From: Nonlabens tegetincola
GTDB taxonomy: Bacteria; Bacteroidota; Bacteroidia; Flavobacteriales; Flavobacteriaceae
DNA length: 64,000 nt
Direction: 5' to 3'
Assembly (NCBI RefSeq): GCF_002954355.1
Contig: NZ_MQVV01000016.1
Span: 1 to 64,000, forward strand
Every line of letters starts with the position of its first letter. Position 1 is the stretch's first letter. The notes beneath the pieces are model-generated. The model was given only the letters and a program-made list of their open reading frames with translations. It was not told the origin of the DNA and searched no databases. This document shows positions 47,031 to 56,388 of this stretch, piece by piece. The position numbers were made by a program, and so were the translations under genes.

Positions 47031-47504
47031 TTATTCATTCCTAGATAGTATTGAAATAACTTCCGAGAATTTCTTCGCTCTTGCATGTTCCAATGCAGTT
47101 TTTCCCTCGTTATCTTTAATATCCTTTAAGGCTTGATTATCAATTAAAAATTGAACCATTTCAATATTATTATACAAGCTGGCAAAAATTAATGGAGTGT
47201 ATCCTAAATTATTTGTAGCATTTATGTTGGCTCCATTTTCGATTAACAGTTTTGCAAGTGTCATATTTCCTTTGAACGCAACTCCTATGAGAGCAGTATT
47301 TCCTGATCCATCTCTTTGATCAATGACTGCATTGTGATCGATTAATATTTTAGAAATATCAACTCTATCAAAATAGGTGGCAAAAATAAGAGGTGTAAAA
47401 CCTCTTGCATCTGTAGTATTTACAATTTCAGGTTGTCTTTTTAGTATTTCTAAAACTTGTACTAATTGGTTTTGTTGTATGGCAGTAAATAGGGTAGTAG
47501 TCAT
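47031..47504 (-). CDS. Ankyrin-repeat protein next to katG
   Basis: A 157-residue protein of about four ankyrin repeats. Each unit has the GxTPLIFAxxxxxxxIxxLLI-type pattern (GFTPLIFATYFDRVDIS, GNTALIGVAFKGNMTLA, GYTPLIFASLYNNIEMV). No signal peptide is present, so it is cytoplasmic. It lies 62 bp downstream of katG on the same strand, separated by a hairpin. Ankyrin proteins are known partners of bacterial catalases (for example AnkB with KatB in Pseudomonas), where they help catalase activity or haem loading. A similar role with KatG is likely but not proven here. Confidence 0.9.
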   Translation of the reverse strand: MTTTLFTAIQQNQLVQVLEILKRQPEIVNTTDARGFTPLIFATYFDRVDISKILIDHNAVIDQRDGSGNTALIGVAFKGNMTLAKLLIENGANINATNNLGYTPLIFASLYNNIEMVQFLIDNQALKDIKDNEGKTALEHARAKKFSEVISILSRNE

Positions 47505-47513
47505 AGGGAATAA

Positions 47514-47548
47514 GTAAAAACGGGACTGGTATTAAATCCAAGTCCCGT
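47514..47548 (-). terminator. Terminator of katG
   Basis: On the minus strand CGGGACT...AGTCCCG forms a 7-bp stem with a 13-nt loop, followed by TTTTTAC. It separates katG from the ankyrin gene, so the second gene needs read-through or its own promoter. Confidence 0.8.
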
Positions 47549-47566
47549 TTTAGAATTTTTAATAAT

Positions 47567-49798
47567 TTATACGTCAAATCTATCTAGATCCATAACTTTT
47601 GCCCATGCTTTTACAAAATCGTTTACAAACCTTTCCTCACCATCATTGGCTCCATAAACTTCACATACCGCTCTTAATTCAGTATTGGAACCAAAAATTA
47701 AGTCGGCTCTTGTAGCTTTGAATTTTAATTCACCTGTAGCTCGATCTCTTCCCTCAAAATGAGTTTCTTCTTCTGACGTTTCTTTCCAAGTATATCTCAT
47801 GTCTAATATGGTCTTGAAAAAGTCGTTAGATAAACTTCCTACATTTTCAGTAAAAACACCATAATCAGATTGATCATAATTTGCTCCTAGAACTCGCATT
47901 CCACCTACTAAAACAGTCATTTCAGGGACAGTAAGTGTTAATAGATTTGCTTTATCTACAAGAAGATTTTCAGCTTTTGCATCAACATTAGCATTTTTAT
48001 AATTTCTAAAACCATCACCTGCTGGTTTTAAATAATTAAACTGTTCAATATCTGTCTGCTCTTGTAGTGCATCACCTCTTCCTTGAGTAAATGGTACTTC
48101 TACACTGTATCCTGCTTGGTGTGCGGCTTTTTCTATAGCTACATTTCCTGCAAGTACTATTAAATCTGCCAGAGACACTTCTCCATTAAAGGTTTCTTTT
48201 ATTTTTTGATACACATCAAGAACCTTATTCAATTCACTAGGATTGTTCACTTTCCAGCTGCGTTGCGGCTGTAATGCAATTCTAGCGCCATTTGCTCCAC
48301 CTCGTTTATCAGAGTCTCTATATGTAGAGGCAGACGCCCATGCTACTCTAACCATTTCTGAAATGGTTAATTCGCTGGATTCAATCATAGATTTTAGCGT
48401 ATGAATATCGGTATCACTTAATTTGTAATCTACTTTAGGAATTGGATCTTGCCATAATAAATCTTCTTTCGGAATTTCTGGACCTATATAACGGTCTTTT
48501 GGTCCCATATCCCTGTGTGTAAGTTTAAACCACGCTTTCGCGAAAGCTTCTTCAAAGGCTTTATGATCTTCATGAAATCTTTTTGAAATCTTCAAGTATT
48601 CAGGGTCCTCTTTCAAAGCAATATCTGCCGTAGTCATCATGAGCGCTTGTTTCCCTTTACCGCCAGCAGTAGGTGCCATTCTTGCTTGGGATTCTTTTGT
48701 AGGAGTCCATTGATGCGCTCCTGCTGGACTTTTTGTAAGTTCCCAATCGTAGTTAAGTAAGACATCAAAATAGTCGGCATCCCATTGAGTTGGATTAGGT
48801 GTCCAGGCTCCTTCGATACCAGAAGTAATTACATCATCAAGTACACCAGATTGAAAAGTATTTTTCCATCCTGTGCTCATTTCGGCCATTGAAGCCCCAT
48901 GAGGTTCCACACCTACGTATTGTCCTGGATCTGCAGCACCGTGAGCTTTACCAAATGTATGTCCACCGGCAACTAGAGCAACTGTTTCCTCATCGTTCAT
49001 CGCCATACGGCCAAAAGTTTCTCTTACATCTTTTGCCGATCCTATAGGGTCTGGATTACCGTCTGGTCCTTCAGGATCTACATAGATCCAACCCATCATA
49101 ACTGCGGCAAGTGGATCTTCTAGATCTCGTTTTAACGGATCTTTTTCTCCATCATATCGTGCTGCGTTTTCACCCCATTCTGTCTCGGTTCCCCAGTAAA
49201 CATCCTGTTCTGGTTCGTAAATATCTTCTCTACCACCTGCATAACCAAAGGTTGGGAATCCCATTGATTCTAAAGCGACATTTCCTGCTAGAATCATAAG
49301 ATCTGCCCATGAAAGTTTACTACCGTACTTTTGCTTTATAGGCCATAATAATAAACGCGCTTTATCTAGGTTTCCATTATCTGGCCAGCTATTAATTGGG
49401 GCAAAACGTTGATTACCTGTTGATGCGCCACCACGACCATCACCTACACGATAGGTACCAGCACTATGCCATGCCATTCTTATCATTAATCCGCCGTAAT
49501 GTCCATAATCTGCTGGCCACCAATCTTGAGAGTCTGTCATTAATTGTGTAAGGTCCTTTTTTAATTCCTCGTAATCAATGCTAGCAAATGCTTCGGCATA
49601 GTTAAAGTCTTCTCCTAATGGATTATGTTTAGGATCGTGTTGTCGTAATATATTTAATTTAAGTTCATTAGGCCACCAATCACGATTTTTTGTTCCATGA
49701 CCAGCCGTTTGACTTTGATTCCCGCTTAAAAAGGGGCATTTTGAAGCATCGGAATCATTGATGTCAAAGGCTTCTCCATGTGGTTTGTTAGAGTTCAT
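47567..49798 (-). CDS. katG: Catalase-peroxidase KatG
   Basis: A 743-residue bifunctional haem enzyme that removes hydrogen peroxide. Both halves of the duplicated peroxidase fold are present. Distal triad Arg107, Trp110 and His111 (RMAWHSAG); proximal haem ligand His280 ([10 protein letters not shown]). The Trp110-Tyr239-Met265 residues of the covalent adduct are all in place (IYVDPEGP and RMAMNDEE). No signal peptide is seen, so it is cytoplasmic. The C-terminal half retains the degenerate second domain. The palindrome at 48534 is read AFAKA in a surface loop (EEAFAKAWF). The upstream region has no OxyR or PerR site that I can name. Confidence 0.96.
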   Translation of the reverse strand: MNSNKPHGEAFDINDSDASKCPFLSGNQSQTAGHGTKNRDWWPNELKLNILRQHDPKHNPLGEDFNYAEAFASIDYEELKKDLTQLMTDSQDWWPADYGHYGGLMIRMAWHSAGTYRVGDGRGGASTGNQRFAPINSWPDNGNLDKARLLLWPIKQKYGSKLSWADLMILAGNVALESMGFPTFGYAGGREDIYEPEQDVYWGTETEWGENAARYDGEKDPLKRDLEDPLAAVMMGWIYVDPEGPDGNPDPIGSAKDVRETFGRMAMNDEETVALVAGGHTFGKAHGAADPGQYVGVEPHGASMAEMSTGWKNTFQSGVLDDVITSGIEGAWTPNPTQWDADYFDVLLNYDWELTKSPAGAHQWTPTKESQARMAPTAGGKGKQALMMTTADIALKEDPEYLKISKRFHEDHKAFEEAFAKAWFKLTHRDMGPKDRYIGPEIPKEDLLWQDPIPKVDYKLSDTDIHTLKSMIESSELTISEMVRVAWASASTYRDSDKRGGANGARIALQPQRSWKVNNPSELNKVLDVYQKIKETFNGEVSLADLIVLAGNVAIEKAAHQAGYSVEVPFTQGRGDALQEQTDIEQFNYLKPAGDGFRNYKNANVDAKAENLLVDKANLLTLTVPEMTVLVGGMRVLGANYDQSDYGVFTENVGSLSNDFFKTILDMRYTWKETSEEETHFEGRDRATGELKFKATRADLIFGSNTELRAVCEVYGANDGEERFVNDFVKAWAKVMDLDRFDV
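48534..48547. repeat. Dispersed palindrome, copy 12 (in katG, read AFAKA)
   Basis: Perfect GCTTTCGCGAAAGC in coding sequence; AFAKA on the minus strand. Confidence 0.95.
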
Positions 49799-49972
49799 AG
49801 TTGTTTATTTTAGGTTAATAATCGAAATTAAACTTGTTAAGTATGTTCTCAAAATTAGCTGTTATTATGCTACTTAGGATTAGATACAAATATTAATATC
49901 GTATTTAAAAATAAGAAAAAACTATTAAAGGTTAAAATTACATAGCTTTAAGTAATTGTTAAGTGATAGAAT

Positions 49973-50004
49973 AAAAAAAGGGTGTACCTAATAGATACAC
50001 CCTT
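49973..50004 (-). terminator. Terminator of the DUF3857 gene
   Basis: AGGGTGTA (49979-49986) pairs with TACACCCT (49996-50003). The A-run on its left gives T on the minus strand. Confidence 0.85.
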
Positions 50005-50024
50005 TAAAATGATTATTCTAGTTC

Positions 50025-53000
50025 TTATTTGTAAGCAAAATATTGCTCTCTAGTTTCCATTATATTGTTTACATAAGATTTAAACGCAGCATATTCTTCC
50101 TTAGAAATATCGGCTGTGTCGGTTTCAGATATAATTTTGACCTCTACTTTATTTGCTGAAATCTTATTGAAAGTCATTGAATAACTATGATTTTTATAAT
50201 TAAAAGACTTGTTTTCAGGTATTTCTATGAACTGCTTACCTGATGGAATTTCAATTAAAGTAGTTTCAATGTACTTATTAGCGTTCTCATAGTATTTATA
50301 AACTATGTCGTGCTGTCTTTCATCTTTTTCTACAATTCCTTTGGTATACGGTTGAGAAAATAAAGGAATTTTAAATGTTTTTAAAGAGCCTATTTTAGCC
50401 GGTTTAGCTTTTACTTCAACCTGTGCTTTTAAAATTGCTTTATTAGATTCATGCTCATAGTTTGCCGTAATTAATTCATTGAGTTTTATCTCTTCGTTTG
50501 ATCTATTTTTAATGAAGCTTTCTAAATTCTCTTTTTTAAGTTTTTCACTTTCTTCATCTAATAAACTACGTAGATAAGAACTAGCACTACTTGAAACATC
50601 AGTTGTTATGGTAGCTTGATAATTATCATCTGTTACGGTAACTATGGCATCGGTAGTAACGATACTTGGTTCAAAATTTACTTCTTTAAGATTGAAAATG
50701 TCGTTAGTAGATCCAGTTGCGTTAAATGGAATTTCTAGTGCAATGGCCCCATCTAACGTCTCAGGAAAAGATTTAAATGGTAAGAACTTATCCGTTAATT
50801 CAATGAAATATTCTTCACCATCAATTTTTGACTTTACTATACAGTGATTGAAATCTCTTGAAGGTAATCTCAATGAATTCTCGCCGTAATCAGATGTCAA
50901 GATAAGAACTAAGTTGGCATCTAAATCAACTTGACTCGCAAGAGCCACAAATAGGGTAGAGAAGTCCTTACAATCACCCAGCTTTGAAGTAATTGTTTTT
51001 GAAGGCTTTTGAGGAACATAACCACTTTGCTTAAAACTTACATAACTGTAAGTAAACTCATCAGTAATAAAGTCGTATATAGTTTTTGCTTTTTGCTCAT
51101 CAGTCAATCCTGCATGACCATTCGGGAAAATTTTTGCAATAACGTTTTTCACTTCATCTTCTACTTCAATTTGACTTCTCACAAGATCAGAATACCAGTC
51201 TGATATTTCATTCCAATCTTTAATAGTACTTATATGAATTCTAGTCCCTATATCAGACATAGGCTTCATGTAGTCTTCTGAAGTTCCTATTCCAGGTACA
51301 TTATTTGCTGTCCATTCATATCCTTTCATACCGTCAACCTCAATGTTTTTAAAGGTCATATTCCCATTAAGAACCTCATAGTTTAAAGGCTGATTATTTT
51401 CAGTTATGATTCTTAACGAATACTCCTTAATAGGGTGGTAACCTTGAGCAGAGAATACGTTATCATAATCTTTATAAAAGCGTCCATAGCTACCATATTC
51501 TGATTCATAGGATATATAAATAACATCTCCAATTTCAAGATTATTAAAAACCATGTTTGATCCACTGCGCTCTGCTTGTTCTACAGAACCATTAGGTTTT
51601 ACAATCTCTGATTTATCGATATAATAATTACCATACAAGCCTAGATCGTATTCTTTCATTATTTCAATACCATTATCTGAGGTGATTTCATAAATGTAGT
51701 TAGCGTAAAAACGAGATCCGCCTCGTTCATAAAGCATGATTAAATTTTCATCAGAAAGAATAGTAAGGCCGTATTCATTTTCAGTCTTTTGCCCTCGATT
51801 TGCCTCTATGAACTCATACCTATCTTTTTCCTTTACAATCTCAAATGGATCTTTCTTGTCTTTAAGATCAAAAATTTTGCGTCTTAAACTTAGGTTTGAC
51901 GCACTGCGAGCCAATTTTTCTTCATACCATTTAAGGGCATTCTTTTTGTCATTCTTTTTTAGGTATATATCACCTTTCATTTCTCTTACTCGTAAAGCAT
52001 AAGGGTAGTTTTCTAAAGCTTTATCAAGTATTTCCAATGATTCATCAAATTTTCCAAGATCATATTTAATTCGAGCTAATCGTTGAACATTAGCATTCAT
52101 AAAGTCATAACGGCCTAAGTGCTTTGTCATGAATTTCTCATACTCTCTTTTACGACCAGATTGGTAGTAATGTGAACCTAGCTTATTCATTATTTGCCAG
52201 GTAAAGTAATCATCCTCAAGATTTTCTAATTGGTTTTCAAAAAGATTTTCATTTTTAAAAAGGGTTTTATAGAAATTGATAAAAGTAACCTTAGTGCTCA
52301 AACTAACTCTATCGCTACTTACGATTTGATCAATAACTGCTTTAGCTTTTAATGGTTCTTCTTTTCTTATCGCAAGAAAGAAGTCAGTTCCTAATCTAGT
52401 TTGTTCAAGTGTAGTAGCTTTCTTTACCTTTTTAATAAAAGTCTCGAAAGATTTCACGTCTTTCTTAAACAGCTTCTCTGTATCTAAAAACTCTAGAACT
52501 AAGGATTGATAATAATCTGAATCCTCTCTTTTAAGATCTTCAAGATATTGAAGCATTTTTTCATCTTTCTCATCATCGCCAAAAGCGTATGCTTCAATTA
52601 AATATACCTTGATAATAGTACTATTAGGATATTTCTCAATGTATGGCTCTAGAAAAGCTCTGGCTTTTTTAACTCGACCATTTCTTAAATAAGTACTGTA
52701 TAAACTGAAGATATTGATAACATTATCCGGATTCTCTTGAATCTTATTTTCAAAAAAGCTTTCAAAAGGATGTGTAATTACCTCTGGATTTATATCTGAT
52801 ATGGTTTGTTTGGTATAAGATTTATTAGAAAGATCGCCATTAAGTGGAAGGATGTTATTCTCATCATCCATAAATCTTAACATGAAATAATTCGTATCAC
52901 TAGAAGCCATTTTGATAAGAATTCTATTAACACCTTTCTTAAGTGATACTTTAAATCTGTTTGCATCCATTTCGGTTTGCACATCTTCATCACTTTCAAA

Positions 53001-53780
53001 AGCAAGTGCGTCATTCACAAAAACTTTGATCAAACCACCGCGTCCTAAAGACATAGTAACTCTTTGATCCTTATCAGAGTTTATAAAAGTTTGAGCATAG
53101 CTTACTTTATCACCATATTCATCATGATTTACAAAGAAGAAATAAGGTCGATCTTTAATTAAGTTAGGTTTATACCAATTAACTATTCCGTTACCTTTAG
53201 TATCAAAACCATTTGCTGAAACAGCTTGCAGTTCTGGCTCATACTGGATGTCCATACCACTTTCATTTAGGTTTTCAAAAGGTCCTACAAATTCCCAATT
53301 TTCTACTGTAGGAATAGATTGCTTAATATCTTGTCGATCATCAAATTCCTTTAAATTGTTTAAAACTAATGATTGGACATATTTGTAACCATCTCGTATG
53401 GTTACATCATTGGTATTAAGAGCTTTAATTTTTTTAAGTACTTTAAGTTTGGCTGGTGAAAATCCTTCATCTCTATAATCACCTAAAAATATATTTGAAT
53501 CCCATCCAGCATATAGATAAGGTTCAAAACCTGGTAACTTTATAAAGCTTTCTAGAAACTCATATTCATTGTCGATTTGACCATTTTCTGTCTCGGTTAG
53601 TTTTCTTAGAAAAGCTTCCTCAATATTGTTCTTTTTAAGTTTTTTTGAGGTCGTGAGCGCTTTCGCTCGGTTGTTGTTTAAAAGTGATTTACTGGTTGAT
53701 GTAATCGTTGGATTTTGAGCTAATGCTCCTTGGGCGACCATCAAGAATATGATGAGCGCAATTTGGAATGGTTTCCTCAT
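50025..53780 (-). CDS. DUF3857/transglutaminase-like protein with TPR region
   Basis: A 1251-residue exported protein with a signal peptide (cleavage after about residue 21, QGALAQ). The N-terminal half (about 30-620) is helical with TPR-like repeats (SLVLEFLDTEKLFKKD, ARIKYDLGKFDESLEIL). A DUF3857 domain follows (about 680-850), then a transglutaminase-like domain with catalytic residues Cys937 (KLGDCKDFS), His979 and Asp997 and a C-terminal beta domain. The Cys-His-Asp triad is complete, so a peptidase or transglutaminase-like activity in the periplasm is possible. Family function is unknown. A degenerate half-palindrome lies at its 5' end near 53658. Confidence 0.88.
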   Translation of the reverse strand: MRKPFQIALIIFLMVAQGALAQNPTITSTSKSLLNNNRAKALTTSKKLKKNNIEEAFLRKLTETENGQIDNEYEFLESFIKLPGFEPYLYAGWDSNIFLGDYRDEGFSPAKLKVLKKIKALNTNDVTIRDGYKYVQSLVLNNLKEFDDRQDIKQSIPTVENWEFVGPFENLNESGMDIQYEPELQAVSANGFDTKGNGIVNWYKPNLIKDRPYFFFVNHDEYGDKVSYAQTFINSDKDQRVTMSLGRGGLIKVFVNDALAFESDEDVQTEMDANRFKVSLKKGVNRILIKMASSDTNYFMLRFMDDENNILPLNGDLSNKSYTKQTISDINPEVITHPFESFFENKIQENPDNVINIFSLYSTYLRNGRVKKARAFLEPYIEKYPNSTIIKVYLIEAYAFGDDEKDEKMLQYLEDLKREDSDYYQSLVLEFLDTEKLFKKDVKSFETFIKKVKKATTLEQTRLGTDFFLAIRKEEPLKAKAVIDQIVSSDRVSLSTKVTFINFYKTLFKNENLFENQLENLEDDYFTWQIMNKLGSHYYQSGRKREYEKFMTKHLGRYDFMNANVQRLARIKYDLGKFDESLEILDKALENYPYALRVREMKGDIYLKKNDKKNALKWYEEKLARSASNLSLRRKIFDLKDKKDPFEIVKEKDRYEFIEANRGQKTENEYGLTILSDENLIMLYERGGSRFYANYIYEITSDNGIEIMKEYDLGLYGNYYIDKSEIVKPNGSVEQAERSGSNMVFNNLEIGDVIYISYESEYGSYGRFYKDYDNVFSAQGYHPIKEYSLRIITENNQPLNYEVLNGNMTFKNIEVDGMKGYEWTANNVPGIGTSEDYMKPMSDIGTRIHISTIKDWNEISDWYSDLVRSQIEVEDEVKNVIAKIFPNGHAGLTDEQKAKTIYDFITDEFTYSYVSFKQSGYVPQKPSKTITSKLGDCKDFSTLFVALASQVDLDANLVLILTSDYGENSLRLPSRDFNHCIVKSKIDGEEYFIELTDKFLPFKSFPETLDGAIALEIPFNATGSTNDIFNLKEVNFEPSIVTTDAIVTVTDDNYQATITTDVSSSASSYLRSLLDEESEKLKKENLESFIKNRSNEEIKLNELITANYEHESNKAILKAQVEVKAKPAKIGSLKTFKIPLFSQPYTKGIVEKDERQHDIVYKYYENANKYIETTLIEIPSGKQFIEIPENKSFNYKNHSYSMTFNKISANKVEVKIISETDTADISKEEYAAFKSYVNNIMETREQYFAYK

Positions 53781-53892
53781 GATTGGTTAAAATTTTTTAC
53801 TGAGGACAAAATAGAACAGAAATCTGTTTCTAACGTAATTTCTTACCTTCTAAATCATTGTAATAGGAGTTATTTAACAATTTTTTAAATCT

Positions 53893-53900
53893 TACATTTG
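53893..53900 (+). promoter_or_regulatory. Possible -7 box of the PhnA-like gene
   Basis: TACATTTG fits TAnnTTTG and lies 23 bp before the ATG. No well-spaced -33 TTG. Confidence 0.4.
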
Positions 53901-53923
53901 CCGCACCTTAAATCAGGATTACA

Positions 53924-54499
53924 ATGTCTAAACTTGACGCCAAATTACTAAACAGAGCCAATCATAAATGCGAACTATGTTCCAGTGAACAGAATTTGGT
54001 TCAATTTAAAGTTGAAAATACTGGATTTGATCAGTTTGAAAATGAGGTGATAATCTGTTCAAATTGTGAAGAACAAATCAATGAGGTTGTTCCTGTTGAT
54101 GAAAATCATTGGAGATTATTAAATGATAGCATTTGGCATCCAGTAATTGAGATCCAAGTGTTGTCCTATCGTCTATTACATCAGTTCAATCAGTTTTCAT
54201 GGACTCGCGATTTGATAGAAATGATGTATATGGAAGAAGAAGTAAAAAATTGGGCAGATTCTGGATTAATTAAAACACCGCAAATAGTACATAAAGACTG
54301 TAATGGTAACGTTTTAAAAAAAGGTGATAGCGTTGTTTTAATAAAGGATCTAGATGTAAAAGGAACTAGTTTTGTTGCAAAGCGAGGAACCGCAGTACAT
54401 AATATCAATTTGGATCATGAAAACGAAAATCACATTGAAGGTAGAGTGAATAGTCAATACATTGTTATTCTCACTCAATATGTGAAAAAAACTAAATAA
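53924..54499 (+). CDS. PhnA-like zinc-ribbon protein
   Basis: A 191-residue cytoplasmic protein. The N-terminal zinc ribbon has CELCSS and CSNCEE (CxxC twice, residues about 16-48). The C-terminal PhnA/YjdM domain begins at about residue 120 (VHKDCNGNVLKKGDSVVLIKDLDVKG) and forms a small SH3-like barrel. A middle helical region (about 60-115) is longer than in E. coli YjdM. Despite the name, these proteins have no proven role in phosphonate use. It ends tail to tail with the Ogt gene (8-bp overlap) and has no other partner. Confidence 0.85.
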   Translation: MSKLDAKLLNRANHKCELCSSEQNLVQFKVENTGFDQFENEVIICSNCEEQINEVVPVDENHWRLLNDSIWHPVIEIQVLSYRLLHQFNQFSWTRDLIEMMYMEEEVKNWADSGLIKTPQIVHKDCNGNVLKKGDSVVLIKDLDVKGTSFVAKRGTAVHNINLDHENENHIEGRVNSQYIVILTQYVKKTK

Positions 54500-55031
54500 A
54501 CAGTTTCATTTGACCTGTATCACTATTTTTTCTTTCTAGGTCTATCAAATACCTCTTAGCTTTTAAGCCACCAGCATATCCCGTAAGACTGCCGTCTGCG
54601 CCAACTACTCGATGACAAGGTACAATTATGGAAAGCGCGTTAGCACCATTTGCAGCGGCTAAGGCTCTTATTGCTTTTTGTTGATTACGCTTTCGCGAAA
54701 GCGCACCATAAGAAATAACCTCGCCATATTCTAGGTCCAGTAATGTATTCCAAATGTCTTTTTGAAAATTGGTTCCTGCTAGTAATATAGGAATTGTGAA
54801 CTTTTTTAAACCCTTATTAAAATAATCCTCGAGTTGTTGGAAAATGGTTTGATGGAATCTCGTTTTCTTATACTCAAGGCTTGCATTAAAATATTGAGTC
54901 AATCGATGATCGATTTGATCTCGTTGCTTTCTATACTTCCAATCGCACAACACCAGATGATCGTCAAAAGTTCCAATTAAAAGAATTCCTACTGGACTGG
55001 AATAGGGTGCAACGAGTATGTGATTACTCAT
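54492..55031 (-). CDS. ogt: Methylated-DNA-protein cysteine methyltransferase
   Basis: A 179-residue suicide DNA-repair protein that transfers O6-alkyl groups from guanine to Cys139 in the IVPCHRV motif. The Arg finger region (RALAAANGANA) is at about residues 122-132, and the C-terminal YAGGLKAKRYLI is typical. The start at 55031 (MSNHILVAPYSSPVG) is preferred to a longer form at 55046. It gives an ATGAGTAA overlap of 8 bp with the preceding permease gene. A palindrome copy is read as LSRK within it (GALSRKRNQ), near the DNA-binding helix. This is the single-domain Ogt/MGMT type without an Ada regulatory half. Confidence 0.94.
   Translation of the reverse strand: MSNHILVAPYSSPVGILLIGTFDDHLVLCDWKYRKQRDQIDHRLTQYFNASLEYKKTRFHQTIFQQLEDYFNKGLKKFTIPILLAGTNFQKDIWNTLLDLEYGEVISYGALSRKRNQQKAIRALAAANGANALSIIVPCHRVVGADGSLTGYAGGLKAKRYLIDLERKNSDTGQMKLFI
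54689..54702. repeat. Dispersed palindrome, copy 13 (in ogt, read LSRK)
   Basis: Perfect GCTTTCGCGAAAGC in coding sequence, minus-strand frame CTT TCG CGA AAG. Confidence 0.95.
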
Positions 55032-56268
55032 ATCGCAGTGATTCAATAGGATCTAACCTTGCTGCTTTTATTGCAGGAAAAAGTCCAGAAAGAATAGCGA
55101 TTAAAATAGAAACGATGGTTGCATAAATGATCGGATAAACCGGAATTTCAAATGGAATCTCAAAGGCAAAGGTAGACATGGAGTAACCTATGAGCATACC
55201 TAATAAGATTCCTGTTATACTACCATATTGACTGATAAGAAAGGTCTCAATAAAAAACTGCCAAGAAATTGTACTGCGTCTAGCTCCTAGTGCTTTACGC
55301 ACACCTATTTCTCTAGTTCTCTCTGTTACAGAAACTAGCATGATGTTCATTAAAGCAATACTTGAACCAAAAATCGTAATAATCGAAATAAAGAAGGCTG
55401 CAAATCCTAGTGCTCCTGATATCTCATTGAAGGAAGCTAGAAAACTATCACTGCGTACTATCCCAAAATTATTTTCTTGAACGGGTGTTAGGTTTCTTAT
55501 ACTGCGCATGAGTATGGTAGCTTTATCTTGAGCTTTATCCATATAATTTGCATCAAACACCTTTACACTCACGTTATAATTGATATTAGGCGACGTATAA
55601 ATTGATCTCGCCATACCTATTGGAATTAAGACTCTTAGATCCTGATTGTTTCCAAAAGTGGCTCCTTTTTCCTTGAGCATTCCAATAACCGTAAACTTAT
55701 TGCCACGTATGGATAACTGTTGACCTATAGGATTTAATCCTTGAAAGAGAGCATCTTCCATATCACTACCTATCAAACAAACCCTTGCATTTTTTTGAAT
55801 ATCGATAGAAGTAAAGGGTCTACCTTGCCCTAATTCTATACCTGCATTTTCTACATAATGTTCATTTACTCCAGCTACAATTACTTTAGGTTTTGTTTTA
55901 CGATCCTCGCTTTTTATTTCGGCTTGGCTCGTAGCCTGAAAGGAAACACCTACTTGAGTCAATGGATCCACATAACGCTCTTCAAATTCTTTAACTTGGG
56001 AATAGGAGATTATAGGGTTTACCTGTGTGCGTTTTCCACCACCTCGACTTCTGAATCCTAATTCATATTGCTGGATATTAAACGTATTGGCACCGATTCC
56101 TTCAAAGCCATTAGTAATAGTAGTTTTAAGAGCGTTAACAGAGCTTAGAATACCCACAAGAGCAGTTATTCCTATGGCGATTATTAATACGGTGAGCACG
56201 GTACGCAGCAACTGCCCTTTAATACTCTGCTGTGCAATACTGATATTCTGTCGGAATAATTTGAACAT
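55024..56268 (-). CDS. MacB/FtsX-type ABC transporter permease
   Basis: A 414-residue permease with four membrane helices: one at the N terminus (about 20-45, LLRTVLTVLIIAIGITALVGIL) and three in the C-terminal FtsX domain (about 285-400). They flank a large periplasmic MacB_PCD domain (about 50-260). The cytoplasmic RTREIGVRKALGARRSTI loop contacts an ATPase. No ATPase, membrane-fusion or outer-membrane partner gene lies next to it, so it must use one encoded elsewhere. Macrolide or lipoprotein-type export is the family role; the substrate here is unknown. It is translationally coupled to the Ogt gene. Confidence 0.87.
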   Translation of the reverse strand: MFKLFRQNISIAQQSIKGQLLRTVLTVLIIAIGITALVGILSSVNALKTTITNGFEGIGANTFNIQQYELGFRSRGGGKRTQVNPIISYSQVKEFEERYVDPLTQVGVSFQATSQAEIKSEDRKTKPKVIVAGVNEHYVENAGIELGQGRPFTSIDIQKNARVCLIGSDMEDALFQGLNPIGQQLSIRGNKFTVIGMLKEKGATFGNNQDLRVLIPIGMARSIYTSPNINYNVSVKVFDANYMDKAQDKATILMRSIRNLTPVQENNFGIVRSDSFLASFNEISGALGFAAFFISIITIFGSSIALMNIMLVSVTERTREIGVRKALGARRSTISWQFFIETFLISQYGSITGILLGMLIGYSMSTFAFEIPFEIPVYPIIYATIVSILIAILSGLFPAIKAARLDPIESLRYE

Positions 56269-56363
56269 GTCAATAGGACTACATAAAGAGTGAAAAGTTA
56301 CGAGATTCGGTTAAAAAAGTTGCAAAGACTTAAGATGACTTTATGAACACGGTATATACACAG

Positions 56364-56371
56364 TATATTTG
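56364..56371 (+). promoter_or_regulatory. Possible -7 box of hisS
   Basis: TATATTTG fits TAnnTTTG and lies 17 bp before the ATG. The best -33 candidate is a degenerate TTTA at 56340-56343, with a 20-bp spacer. Confidence 0.45.
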
Positions 56372-56388
56372 CACTCAGAAAAAAAATT

